Source: Maribacter orientalis
Lineage (GTDB): Bacteria; Bacteroidota; Bacteroidia; Flavobacteriales; Flavobacteriaceae
Reading direction: 5' to 3'
NCBI RefSeq assembly: GCF_900109345.1
Contig: NZ_FNZN01000004.1
Span: 310,001-374,000 of the forward strand
DNA length: 64,000 nucleotides
Numbering within the stretch: position 1 is the stretch's first letter; the number at the start of each line of letters is the position of its first letter. The position numbers and the translations under genes are program-made. The notes beneath the pieces are model-generated. The model ran no database searches. It saw only the letters and a list, made by a program, of their open reading frames with translations, and was not told where the DNA came from. This document shows positions 25,041-33,055 of this stretch, piece after piece.

Positions 25041-26858
25041 TTACTCCTTCTCATGATTTTGAGCTTCTTGAAGTCTACGTTCCAATTCAGCCTGAAATTC
25101 TTCCATTACCGGTTTAACGGTACTTTCAGGTAAATCTGCAATCTTAATATACATTAAACCATCAACAGAATTGTTAAATAGAGGATCTACATTAAAAGCA
25201 ACTACCCTTGCGTTTTGTTTAATGTATTTTTTAATTAATACAGGCAACCTCAAATTACCTGGCTCTACCTCATCAATCAATCGATCGAACTTATTTAAAT
25301 CTGCCTGAGTTTCATCAAATACAAACTCTTTATCGGCATCATTAAGTTTTACCTTAAATTCTTTTTTTGGCCTTATATACTGCGCCACATATGGATCCCA
25401 GTAATTAGATTTCATAAACTCGATCATCAATGATTTCGAAAAATTTGAAAACTGATTACTAATACTTACTCCACCAATTAGGTATTTATGCTCAGGGAAT
25501 CTTAAGGTAGTATGTACAATACCCTTCCAAAGTAAAAATAAGGGCATTGGTTTTTGTTGATATTCTTTTGTGATATACGCTCTACCCATTTCTATAGAGT
25601 GCTGCATCATATCATATAATTCTGGTTCAACTCTAAACAGATCTTGAACGTAGAATCCGTCAATACCATATTGTGGAAAAATTTCAGAACCCATTCCCAT
25701 TCTGTATGCGCCGACAATACATTTCGCCTCATCATCCCAAAGAAATAAATGGTGGTAATACGAATCGAAACTATCTAAATCTATCGCCTTATTGGTACCT
25801 TCACCAATAGCTCTAAAAGTAACTTCTCGCTGTCTTCCTATTTCCTTTAAGATAAAAGGCATATCCTTTTCCTTGGCTAAAAACACTTCGTAGTTCTTGC
25901 TTTGCAATAAACGACAATCTTTTTCCCTAAGCTTCTCAATCTCACCCTCCATTACCTCTTTCCGAACAGCTGTAGCTATTTTCTTAGGTTGCTTAGGAAG
26001 TTTAAGAGAAGTTGGTATTTGGTCTATTAAACGTTCTTTTTCATATGCGTTCGATAAGATATAGGTCTTGCGACGTAGCAAATCTGTATATTCTTCCAAA
26101 CTTTCTTGCTCCTTTTGGGTAACGACAGAAATTGGCTGTCCTATTCTAACTTTAATAGGCCTATTTCTTTGAGTAAAAACTTGAGAAGGAATCATTGCGG
26201 TTCGTAATGAATCGCCCAATTTGGCAATACGATAAAACAGTCCACTATTCTTTGCATGAAAATATATAGGTACTACTGGCACATCAGCCTTTCTAATCAA
26301 TTTTATGGCAGCCTCTTCCCAAGGCTTATCTACCATCATTTTACCTTCTTTAATAGTAGATACCTCACCAGCAGGAAAAACGCCTAATACATGACCATCT
26401 TTTAAATGTTGTAGTGTATTCTTAAACCCTGCGATACTACTTCTTGCGTCTTTATGGTCGGTAAAAGGATTTACCGGTAAAATAAAAGGCGCTAATGGCA
26501 CCATCCTCTGTAATAGAAAATTAGCCATTATCTTATAGTCAGGCCGTTGTTTCACCATTAACTTAAAAAGCAAAATACCATCAATAGCACCTAAAGGATG
26601 ATTGCTAATGGTAATATACGGTCCTTCTTTTGGCAATCTTTTATAGTCTTCCTCAGGAATTTCGTAGTCGATTTCAAAATGCTCTAAAATAGCATCGGCA
26701 TAAGCTTCACCTTCCAAATGGGCAATGGAATCATAATACCTATTGATACCCGATAATCGAGTGACTTTTAATAAAACCCAACCAATAAAAGTACCGAATA
26801 CTCCATATTTAGCAAGATTAATAGCCTTGGCAACTTCTTTGGAGGTAACTAAACCCAT
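25041..26858 (-). CDS. olsF: OlsF-type bifunctional aminolipid acyltransferase
   Basis: A 605-aa two-domain enzyme. The N-terminal half (~70-290) is a PlsC/lysophospholipid acyltransferase with TISNHPLGAIDG, FPAGEVST and PVVPIYFHAKNSG. The C-terminal half (~315-500) is a hemolysin/OlsB-like GNAT N-acyltransferase (YEVFLAKEKDMPFILKEIGRQREVTFRAIGEGT, DGFYVQDLFRVEP). This order matches OlsF, described in Flavobacterium and Serratia, where one protein adds both the amide- and ester-linked acyl chains to ornithine; glycine is a possible alternative. The lipid is a phosphate-free outer-membrane lipid. It lies 81 bp downstream of lysC on the same strand. The symbol depends on substrate identity and is tentative. 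Confidence 0.82.
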   Translation of the reverse strand: MGLVTSKEVAKAINLAKYGVFGTFIGWVLLKVTRLSGINRYYDSIAHLEGEAYADAILEHFEIDYEIPEEDYKRLPKEGPYITISNHPLGAIDGILLFKLMVKQRPDYKIMANFLLQRMVPLAPFILPVNPFTDHKDARSSIAGFKNTLQHLKDGHVLGVFPAGEVSTIKEGKMMVDKPWEEAAIKLIRKADVPVVPIYFHAKNSGLFYRIAKLGDSLRTAMIPSQVFTQRNRPIKVRIGQPISVVTQKEQESLEEYTDLLRRKTYILSNAYEKERLIDQIPTSLKLPKQPKKIATAVRKEVMEGEIEKLREKDCRLLQSKNYEVFLAKEKDMPFILKEIGRQREVTFRAIGEGTNKAIDLDSFDSYYHHLFLWDDEAKCIVGAYRMGMGSEIFPQYGIDGFYVQDLFRVEPELYDMMQHSIEMGRAYITKEYQQKPMPLFLLWKGIVHTTLRFPEHKYLIGGVSISNQFSNFSKSLMIEFMKSNYWDPYVAQYIRPKKEFKVKLNDADKEFVFDETQADLNKFDRLIDEVEPGNLRLPVLIKKYIKQNARVVAFNVDPLFNNSVDGLMYIKIADLPESTVKPVMEEFQAELERRLQEAQNHEKE

Positions 26859-26939
26859 ATATCATCCTCAATTAGACTGTAAATATAGGAAAATAGCAGT
26901 AGTAGCTTCGCTTTTAAACAAGGTGAAATTAAAAGGGAA

Positions 26940-28187
26940 TTACTTCACAACCAGCTGTACGGTTTCTGTACCTCGCTGTTCTAAAAGCAACTCATTACCA
27001 TTCTGTAATGATTCTAATGATAGCGTATCAAAATGACGAATAGTATATAAGGATACATTCTCATGATAGGCAACCTTAAATTTACTTTTCAATTGCTGAA
27101 GCATCGCATCTAAACCTCCAAACTTATTATCTATACAAACCGAAAAACTAATAGCAGAGTTCTGAATAAGATCTACCTTAATCTTATGCTGATGAAATAA
27201 CTTGAAAAGTTCGCTGATACTATCCTCTACTATAAATGAAAAATCGAGCGAAGATAATTTTATTAAAACTTGATTCTTTTTAACAATGAAACACGGAACC
27301 TTTGGCTCGATACCAATACCTTTACCAACAGTTGTTCCTTTATTCGTAGGGTTTATAAACGATTTAACGTGTAATGGTATTTCTTTTCTTTGCAATGGCT
27401 GCAATGTTTTTGGGTGAATAACCGACGCCCCGTAAAAAGCTAATTCTATTGCTTCTCTGTATGAGATATTGTTCAATAATTGCGTTTCTTTAAAATACCG
27501 TGGGTCGGCATTTAAAACACCAGGTACATCCTTCCAAATAGTTACAGAGTCTGCATTTAAACAAAAAGCCAAAATTGCTGCCGTATAATCTGAACCTTCT
27601 CTACCTAAAGTAGTAGTGAAATTATTATCATCGCTACCCAAAAAACCTTGAGTAATATTTAAAACTTTCTTGTCTATTTTGGTTACATTCTCTTGTGTAC
27701 GCTCCCAATTAACAGTAGTATCTCTATAACTACTATCTGTTTTTATAAAGTTTCTCACATCTAACCAATTATTTGAGATACCGATTTCTTTGAAATATGC
27801 GCTAATTATTGTGGTTGAAATCAATTCACCATACCCTACAACTTGATCATATACAAAGTTGTAATTAGGTGATTTGTTCCACACGAGAAAACCATTTATT
27901 TCATCAACTAGAACTTTAATTTCCTTGTAAATGGAGTGTTGAGCATTAGGAAATAATTCAGAGACAATACCAAGGTGGTAATCTACCATTTCTGCAACCT
28001 TCGATGGTATGTCTTTTTTATCATTAAAATATGCGTTTATTATATCTTCCATGGCATTTGTGGTTTTACCCATGGCAGAAACAACTAGCAACGTATTTTC
28101 ATACCCTACTTCTTTTAAAACCTTAACAACATTTCTTACTGCATCTGCATCTTTAACCGATGCACCACCAAATTTAAAAACCCTCAT
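26940..28187 (-). CDS. lysC: Aspartate kinase (monofunctional)
   Basis: The enzyme phosphorylates aspartate, the first step towards lysine, threonine and methionine. The 415-aa protein has FKFGGASV (4-11), the TTLGREGSDYTAAILAF substrate/ATP segment and VTIWKDVPGVLNADPR. Its C-terminal ~110 residues form two ACT-like regulatory units (IVEDSISELFKLFHQHKIKVDLIQNSAIS). No homoserine dehydrogenase domain is fused. The usual threonine or lysine feedback cannot be told from the sequence. It lies between a GNAT gene (34-bp gap) and the OlsF-type gene; functional linkage is not obvious. Confidence 0.93.
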   Translation of the reverse strand: MRVFKFGGASVKDADAVRNVVKVLKEVGYENTLLVVSAMGKTTNAMEDIINAYFNDKKDIPSKVAEMVDYHLGIVSELFPNAQHSIYKEIKVLVDEINGFLVWNKSPNYNFVYDQVVGYGELISTTIISAYFKEIGISNNWLDVRNFIKTDSSYRDTTVNWERTQENVTKIDKKVLNITQGFLGSDDNNFTTTLGREGSDYTAAILAFCLNADSVTIWKDVPGVLNADPRYFKETQLLNNISYREAIELAFYGASVIHPKTLQPLQRKEIPLHVKSFINPTNKGTTVGKGIGIEPKVPCFIVKKNQVLIKLSSLDFSFIVEDSISELFKLFHQHKIKVDLIQNSAISFSVCIDNKFGGLDAMLQQLKSKFKVAYHENVSLYTIRHFDTLSLESLQNGNELLLEQRGTETVQLVVK

Positions 28188-28221
28188 AGCCTTCTTTTAT
28201 CTTAAATCAATCTCTCTTTGT

Positions 28222-28704
28222 TTACGCTATTGCGTTTAAATAATTTTTTATACCTGCTTCATCTAACTGTACAACATCCCAATCCCGCATTACGTTCGCT
28301 CCTTTACTTTCATAAAATCCTATTGCAGGTTCGTTCCAGTCTATTACCTCCCAGCTAATTCTCTTAACACCTAAGTCGTTTCCATATTTTACAACCTCGT
28401 CTAAAAGTGCAGTACCTAAACCGGTACCACGCATTTCTTTGGTTACGATTAAATCCTCTAAATGAATAACTGGTCCTTTCCATGTAGAATATCTTGGATA
28501 GACCAATGCCATACCGACAATTTTTTCTTCCTTTTCAGCGACAAAGCAATGAAACAGCTTCTGCTTACCAAAACCATCTTCCACAAGATTTTGCTCACTA
28601 ATTTCTACCGCATTTTCTTCCTTTTCAAAAGTGGCTAATTCATGAATCAATTGAAGTACTTGCTTCATATCTCCTTTTTGGGCGGTTCTGATTGTGTATT
28701 CCAT
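28222..28704 (-). CDS. GNAT family acetyltransferase, SSAT-like
   Basis: A 160-aa single-domain N-acetyltransferase: YTIRTAQKGDMKQVLQLIHELATFEK, GMALVYPRYSTWKGPVIHLEDLIV, acetyl-CoA loop TKEMRGTGLGTALL and WNEPAIGFYESKGANVM. The pattern STWKG...LEDL and the closing region resemble spermidine/spermine or diamine acetyltransferases, so a polyamine or thialysine substrate is likely. It is the first gene of a minus-strand run with lysC and the OlsF-type gene and is divergent from fbp. Activity on polyamines is inference from similarity. Confidence 0.85.
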   Translation of the reverse strand: MEYTIRTAQKGDMKQVLQLIHELATFEKEENAVEISEQNLVEDGFGKQKLFHCFVAEKEEKIVGMALVYPRYSTWKGPVIHLEDLIVTKEMRGTGLGTALLDEVVKYGNDLGVKRISWEVIDWNEPAIGFYESKGANVMRDWDVVQLDEAGIKNYLNAIA

Positions 28705-28761
28705 AATTGTTACAAATAAAACACAAAGTTATAAATTTAAAAAATGAAATTAATACCAAAC

Positions 28762-28791
28762 TTGAACGTTTAACAAAATATCGGATATTTG
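28762..28791 (+). promoter_or_regulatory. Candidate fbp promoter
   Basis: TTG at 28762-28764 and GATATTTG at 28784-28791 are separated by 19 bp and lie just upstream of fbp (22 bp to the ATG). The -7 box has one mismatch to TAnnTTTG; spacing is ideal. Confidence 0.55.
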
Positions 28792-28812
28792 TATATAACT
28801 ATAAACTAAAAC

Positions 28813-29823
28813 ATGTTACCTAAAAAAAATCAAACCCTTGGAGAATTTATTATTGAAAATCAAGATTCTTTTCAATATTCTTCAGGAGAATTATCAAAAC
28901 TCATTAATGCCATTAGATTAGCAGCGAAAGTTGTTAATCATGAGGTTAGTAAAGCTGGTTTAATTGACATTTTAGGTGGGGTCGGTGAGACAAATATTCA
29001 AGGGGAGGATCAGCAAAAATTAGATTTATTTGCGAATGAAAAATTTATTCAAACCTTAAAAAATCGCGAAATTGTATGCGGCATTGCCTCGGAAGAAGAA
29101 GATAGTTTTATAAGCATCAACAGTAATGATGATAATCATCAGAACAAATATGTTGTGCTTATCGACCCTTTAGATGGATCATCGAATATTGATGTAAATG
29201 TATCTGTTGGAACAATTTTCTCAATTTATAGAAGGGTTACGCCTGTTGGAACGCCTGTTACCATAGAAGACTTTTTACAACCAGGCAATAAACAAGTCGC
29301 TGCAGGGTATATAGTATACGGCACTTCAACCATGTTGGTCTATACAACTGGTGACGGCGTAAATGGTTTTACTTTAAACCCTGCCTTGGGTACTTTTTAT
29401 CTATCGCACCCCAACATGAAATTTCCAGAAAATGGTACTATCTATTCTGTAAATGAAGGTAATTATGTTCATTTTCATCAAGGTGTAAAAGATTACATAA
29501 AATACTGTCAGATGGAAGAAGGAGATAGACCTTATACGTCTAGGTACATTGGTTCGTTAGTTTCAGATTTTCATAGAAACATGATAAAAGGTGGTATTTA
29601 CATGTACCCAAAAAGTAGTGTAACCCAAAGTGGCAAGCTTAGGCTTCTATATGAATGTAACCCTATGGCCTTTATCGCAGAACAGGCCAATGGACTTGCA
29701 ATTGGTGGAGTAAATCGTATTATGGATATTGAACCCACTGAATTGCACCAACGCGTTCCTTTCTTCTGTGGAAGTCGTAATATGGTAGAAAAACTTCAGG
29801 AATTTTTAAATAAGTATCAATAA
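28813..29823 (+). CDS. fbp: Fructose-1,6-bisphosphatase, class I
   Basis: The gluconeogenic enzyme hydrolyses fructose 1,6-bisphosphate to fructose 6-phosphate. The 336-aa chain shows the class I metal-site motifs EEE (94-96) and [10 protein letters not shown] (118-127), the [14 protein letters not shown] strand and the substrate-binding region around [23 protein letters not shown], closing with [18 protein letters not shown] and a final RVPFFCGS. It is preceded by a TTG-N19-gATATTTG promoter and followed by a strong hairpin terminator. Class I FBPase is the normal form in Bacteroidetes. Confidence 0.97.
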   Translation: MLPKKNQTLGEFIIENQDSFQYSSGELSKLINAIRLAAKVVNHEVSKAGLIDILGGVGETNIQGEDQQKLDLFANEKFIQTLKNREIVCGIASEEEDSFISINSNDDNHQNKYVVLIDPLDGSSNIDVNVSVGTIFSIYRRVTPVGTPVTIEDFLQPGNKQVAAGYIVYGTSTMLVYTTGDGVNGFTLNPALGTFYLSHPNMKFPENGTIYSVNEGNYVHFHQGVKDYIKYCQMEEGDRPYTSRYIGSLVSDFHRNMIKGGIYMYPKSSVTQSGKLRLLYECNPMAFIAEQANGLAIGGVNRIMDIEPTELHQRVPFFCGSRNMVEKLQEFLNKYQ

Positions 29824-29850
29824 AAAAAGGGAGCAAAATGCTCCCTTTTT
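29824..29850. terminator. Bidirectional terminator between fbp and TerB-like gene
   Basis: GGGAGCA (29829-29835) pairs with TGCTCCC (29839-29845) across AAA, flanked by five A on one side and five T on the other, so it works on both strands. It starts directly at the fbp stop and 21 bp after the convergent TerB-like gene. Confidence 0.9.
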
Positions 29851-29870
29851 ATTTTCTTTCTTTTGGCACG

Positions 29871-30293
29871 TTAGTGTTTAACAAGGTATAGATAATCTTC
29901 GAAATCTATTTTACCACCAAAAATAGCAACAGAACGTTCAATAACTTCATCAGCTTTTTCTTCTGTAAAGCCAAGTCCTAGGGCATATTTTTTAATCAAA
30001 ATACGCTCTTCATCATCAATCTCGTGATCCGAATAAATGATTGTAAAAAGATCATATAAACGCTCCAATCTTTTCTCAGAATCAGGTGTTGAATCAATGG
30101 AATATTTATTTTCCTTTTTTAAGACCTCCTCATACTCGGCCTTGGTAATATCCAATTTAATCGCAAAACGATCCAATAATTTTTTTTCTTCTGTGCTTAT
30201 TTCACCGTCAATAGACGCCAAGGTTGCCAATGCGGCAAAATGGGCTAAATTTCTCCTGTGCTCACCACTTGTATATAAATCTGCAAAAGACAT
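29871..30293 (-). CDS. TerB-like protein
   Basis: A 140-aa helical protein matching the TerB fold: LASIDGEISTEEKKLLDRFA (DGEIS..E) and YSDHEIDDEERILIKKYALGLGF, two acidic Asp/Glu clusters that in TerB form the metal-binding sites. TerB domains are tied to tellurite and stress responses, but many Bacteroidetes versions are of unknown role. It is convergent with fbp and divergent from the ligase-associated operon. Three smaller TerB-like paralogues lie at 40571, 43534 and 43868. Confidence 0.82.
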   Translation of the reverse strand: MSFADLYTSGEHRRNLAHFAALATLASIDGEISTEEKKLLDRFAIKLDITKAEYEEVLKKENKYSIDSTPDSEKRLERLYDLFTIIYSDHEIDDEERILIKKYALGLGFTEEKADEVIERSVAIFGGKIDFEDYLYLVKH

Positions 30294-30316
30294 ATCTTAT
30301 TTTTTAATTATTGAGC

Positions 30317-30324
30317 AAATATAA
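30317..30324 (-). promoter_or_regulatory. -7 promoter box for TerB-like gene
   Basis: Reads TATATTTG on the minus strand, an exact match, 23 bp before the TerB-like ATG. It is close to the plus-strand promoter at 30361-30389, so the two units are divergently transcribed. Confidence 0.5.
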
Positions 30325-30360
30325 TTTTTTTAGAGGTTAAAGTTTATATCTGGCACAACT

Positions 30361-30389
30361 TTGTTGTTTTCAAAAAATTGTAACTTTCG
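30361..30389 (+). promoter_or_regulatory. Candidate promoter of ligase-associated operon
   Basis: TTTG (30361-30364) is followed after 17 bp by TAACTTTC (30382-30389), one mismatch from TAnnTTTG. The ATG of the operon's first gene is 6 bp further on, so the leader would be very short. Confidence 0.5.
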
Positions 30390-30395
30390 TAGGCT

Positions 30396-31421
30396 ATGAA
30401 ATCACCTCTTTTACAATTTACTAGTAATGGTATATACTGTGAAAAGGCCCAAGTTTACCTTGATCCTTGGAAACCTGTTAACAAAGCCATTATTTCTCAC
30501 GGCCATGCCGACCATAGTCGTTATGGACATAAACAATACATTACACACCAAAGAAATGTTCCCATTATTTCACATCGATTAGGGGAAATTAATGTAGTAG
30601 GAAAAGATTGGGGCGAAACCTTTACCATCAACAATGTAAAATTTAGTCTACATCCTGCAGGTCATATTATTGGATCTTCTCAAATACGTGTTGAACACAA
30701 AGGGGAAGTATGGGTATTTACCGGTGATTACAAAACGGAAATTGACGGAATTTCAACTCCCTATGAACCCATTAAATGCGATACGTTTATCACCGAATGT
30801 ACTTTCGGATTACCAGCTTTTAAATGGACGCCACAAGTTGAAGTTTTCGAGAATATAAATAATTGGTGGGCAGAAAATAGAGCCGAGGGCAAAACATCCA
30901 TACTCTTTGGCTATAGTTTAGGCAAAGCACAGCGATTATTGAAACACCTGAATACAGACATTGGAGATATATATACCCATGGCGCTATAGAAAATATGAC
31001 CGAAGTATTGAGACCATTTGTAGATTTCCCGAAAACAACACTCATCACCAAAGAAACAAAAAAAGAACAACTGTTAGGAAATATAGTATTGGCACCACCA
31101 AGTGCCCATGGTAGTACTTGGATTAGAAAAATGGTACCATACGTAACCGCTTCAGCTAGTGGATGGATGACTTTTAGAGGTGCCCGTAGACGTAGGGCCA
31201 TAGATAAAGGCTTTGTACTTAGCGATCATTGCGATTGGCCCGGACTTTTAGAGAGTATTGAAGCTACTGGAGCTGAGAAGATAATTTGCACACATGGTTA
31301 TACGGATATATTTTCAAAATATCTACGTGAGCAAGGTTATGATGCCCGAACCGAGGCAACACAATATGGGGAGGAAGAAACAGAAGCCGCCTTAGCTTCA
31401 AAAGCTACCGCTACAGCATGA
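30396..31421 (+). CDS. Ligase-associated DNA exonuclease (metallo-beta-lactamase/beta-CASP)
   Basis: A 341-aa metallo-beta-lactamase-fold nuclease of the ligase-associated exonuclease family, related to SNM1/Artemis and CPSF-73. The MBL motif 2 is HGHADH (35-40). Further elements are HPAGHIIGS, FTGDYKTE and the C-terminal LSDHCDWPGLLE and CTHGYTD, giving a complete set of metal ligands. It probably processes DNA ends before ligation. It opens a four-gene operon with the ligase, helicase and PdeM. The last 4 nt overlap the ligase ATG (31418-31421). Confidence 0.9.
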   Translation: MKSPLLQFTSNGIYCEKAQVYLDPWKPVNKAIISHGHADHSRYGHKQYITHQRNVPIISHRLGEINVVGKDWGETFTINNVKFSLHPAGHIIGSSQIRVEHKGEVWVFTGDYKTEIDGISTPYEPIKCDTFITECTFGLPAFKWTPQVEVFENINNWWAENRAEGKTSILFGYSLGKAQRLLKHLNTDIGDIYTHGAIENMTEVLRPFVDFPKTTLITKETKKEQLLGNIVLAPPSAHGSTWIRKMVPYVTASASGWMTFRGARRRRAIDKGFVLSDHCDWPGLLESIEATGAEKIICTHGYTDIFSKYLREQGYDARTEATQYGEEETEAALASKATATA

Positions 31422-33055
31422 AAAATTTTGCACTCCTCATAAAAACATTAGACAGCACCAACAAAACTACGGTTAAGGTGCAAGCATTGACCGATTACTT
31501 TCTTAAAGCTAACGATGCGGATAAAGTTTGGACAATTGCCATACTCTCGCATCGCAGACCACCACGACCGGTTAATACAACCCTTCTTAGAACTTGGGCA
31601 TCAGAATTAGCACAAATTCCTTTATGGTTATTTGAAGAGAGCTATCACATTGTAGGTGATTTGGCAGAAACCATTGCCTTGGTCATACCTGCAGCTAATC
31701 AATCTTCAGATAAAAGTCTGACTGTATTTTTAGAGGAAATGATTGCCTTAAAAAAGAAGACCGATGATGATAAAAAAGCCTATCTCTATGAAAACTGGAA
31801 AGTTCTCAATTATTACGAACGCTTTGTTTTTACAAAATTAATCACTGGAGGATTCAGAATTGGTGTCAGTCAAAAACTAATGACAAGAGCTTTGGCAAAA
31901 GCTACTGAAATAGATGAAGATATTTTGGCCTACAAATTAATGGGTAATTGGGATCCAAATATAATCACCTTTCAACAATTAGTACTTGAAAAAAATGAAA
32001 GTGACTATCTCTCCAAACCCTATCCTTTTTACTTGGCGTATGCTATAGAAGGGGAGGCTTCAGATTTGGGTGACATTCAAGAATGGTCCGCAGAGCATAA
32101 ATGGGATGGTATACGTTCGCAAGTAATCTTAAGAAATGATGAATTATTTGTTTGGAGCCGCGGCGAAGAATTGGTGACCGACAAATTTCCCGAATTTGAA
32201 AAATTTATAGGAGTTATACCAAACGGTACGGTCATAGATGGTGAAATACTTCCTTTCCCTAAAGGAAACATTGGCACTTTTAACGACCTACAAACCCGTA
32301 TTGGCAGAAAAACTATATCCGCGGCATTATTAAAAAAAGTACCCGTTATTTTAAAAGCCTATGATGTTTTAGAATGGGAAGGAAAAGATATTAGACAACT
32401 CCCTTTTATTGAACGTAGAGAAATTTTGGAGAAATTATTTAAAATGGTAACCAATGAAAATAATCAAAACAAGGTTACAGGGGGTAGCCAAAGTAGTATT
32501 CCACTTCACTTATCTGTAACAAAGCATTTTAGTTCTTGGGATGAATTAGCGAAAGAAAGAGACCGTTCTCGTGAAATGCATAGTGAAGGACTTATGTTGA
32601 AAAGAAAGGATTCGCCGTACTTGGTAGGACGAAAAAAAGGCGACTGGTGGAAATGGAAAGTAGACCCATTAACCATAGATGCCGTCCTCACCTACGCCAT
32701 GAGAGGTCACGGAAGAAGAAGTAATCTTTTTACCGATTACACTTTTGCACTTTGGAGTGAAAACGAAGAAGGTGAAAAAGAATTGATGACTTTTGCCAAA
32801 GCTTATTCTGGATTAACGGATACGGAATTTGGAAAGCTGGATGCCTGGATTAAAAAAAACACCTTAGAACGATTTGGTCCCGTACGTAGCGTTACTCCTT
32901 ACCATGTTTTTGAAATTGCTTTTGAAGGTATCGCTTTATCAAAACGACATAAAAGTGGTGTCGCTACCCGTTTCCCAAGAATGTTACGATGGAGAAAGGA
33001 TAAGAATATTCATGAAGCGAATACTCTTGAGGATTTAAAATTATTAATCCCCTAA
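31418..33055 (+). CDS. ATP-dependent DNA ligase (ligase-associated cluster type)
   Basis: A 545-aa ATP-dependent ligase in addition to the NAD-dependent LigA expected elsewhere in the genome. The N-terminal DNA-binding domain (~1-200) is followed by the adenylation domain with EHKWDGIRSQ (active Lys228), WSRGEELVTDKFPEF, DGEILPF and EGLMLKR, then the OB-fold with GDWWKWKVDPLTIDAVLTYA. It resembles archaeal/LigB-type ligases. It is bound by 4-nt and 1-nt overlaps to the exonuclease and helicase, indicating an operonic repair machine. The role in nick or end ligation is established for the family; the pathway is less clear. Confidence 0.93.
   Translation: MKNFALLIKTLDSTNKTTVKVQALTDYFLKANDADKVWTIAILSHRRPPRPVNTTLLRTWASELAQIPLWLFEESYHIVGDLAETIALVIPAANQSSDKSLTVFLEEMIALKKKTDDDKKAYLYENWKVLNYYERFVFTKLITGGFRIGVSQKLMTRALAKATEIDEDILAYKLMGNWDPNIITFQQLVLEKNESDYLSKPYPFYLAYAIEGEASDLGDIQEWSAEHKWDGIRSQVILRNDELFVWSRGEELVTDKFPEFEKFIGVIPNGTVIDGEILPFPKGNIGTFNDLQTRIGRKTISAALLKKVPVILKAYDVLEWEGKDIRQLPFIERREILEKLFKMVTNENNQNKVTGGSQSSIPLHLSVTKHFSSWDELAKERDRSREMHSEGLMLKRKDSPYLVGRKKGDWWKWKVDPLTIDAVLTYAMRGHGRRSNLFTDYTFALWSENEEGEKELMTFAKAYSGLTDTEFGKLDAWIKKNTLERFGPVRSVTPYHVFEIAFEGIALSKRHKSGVATRFPRMLRWRKDKNIHEANTLEDLKLLIP

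Noticed and set aside
29871-30293. Tellurite resistance operon
   Set aside because: No terC, terD or terZ genes nearby; only a single TerB-fold protein, so the name would overstate the role.
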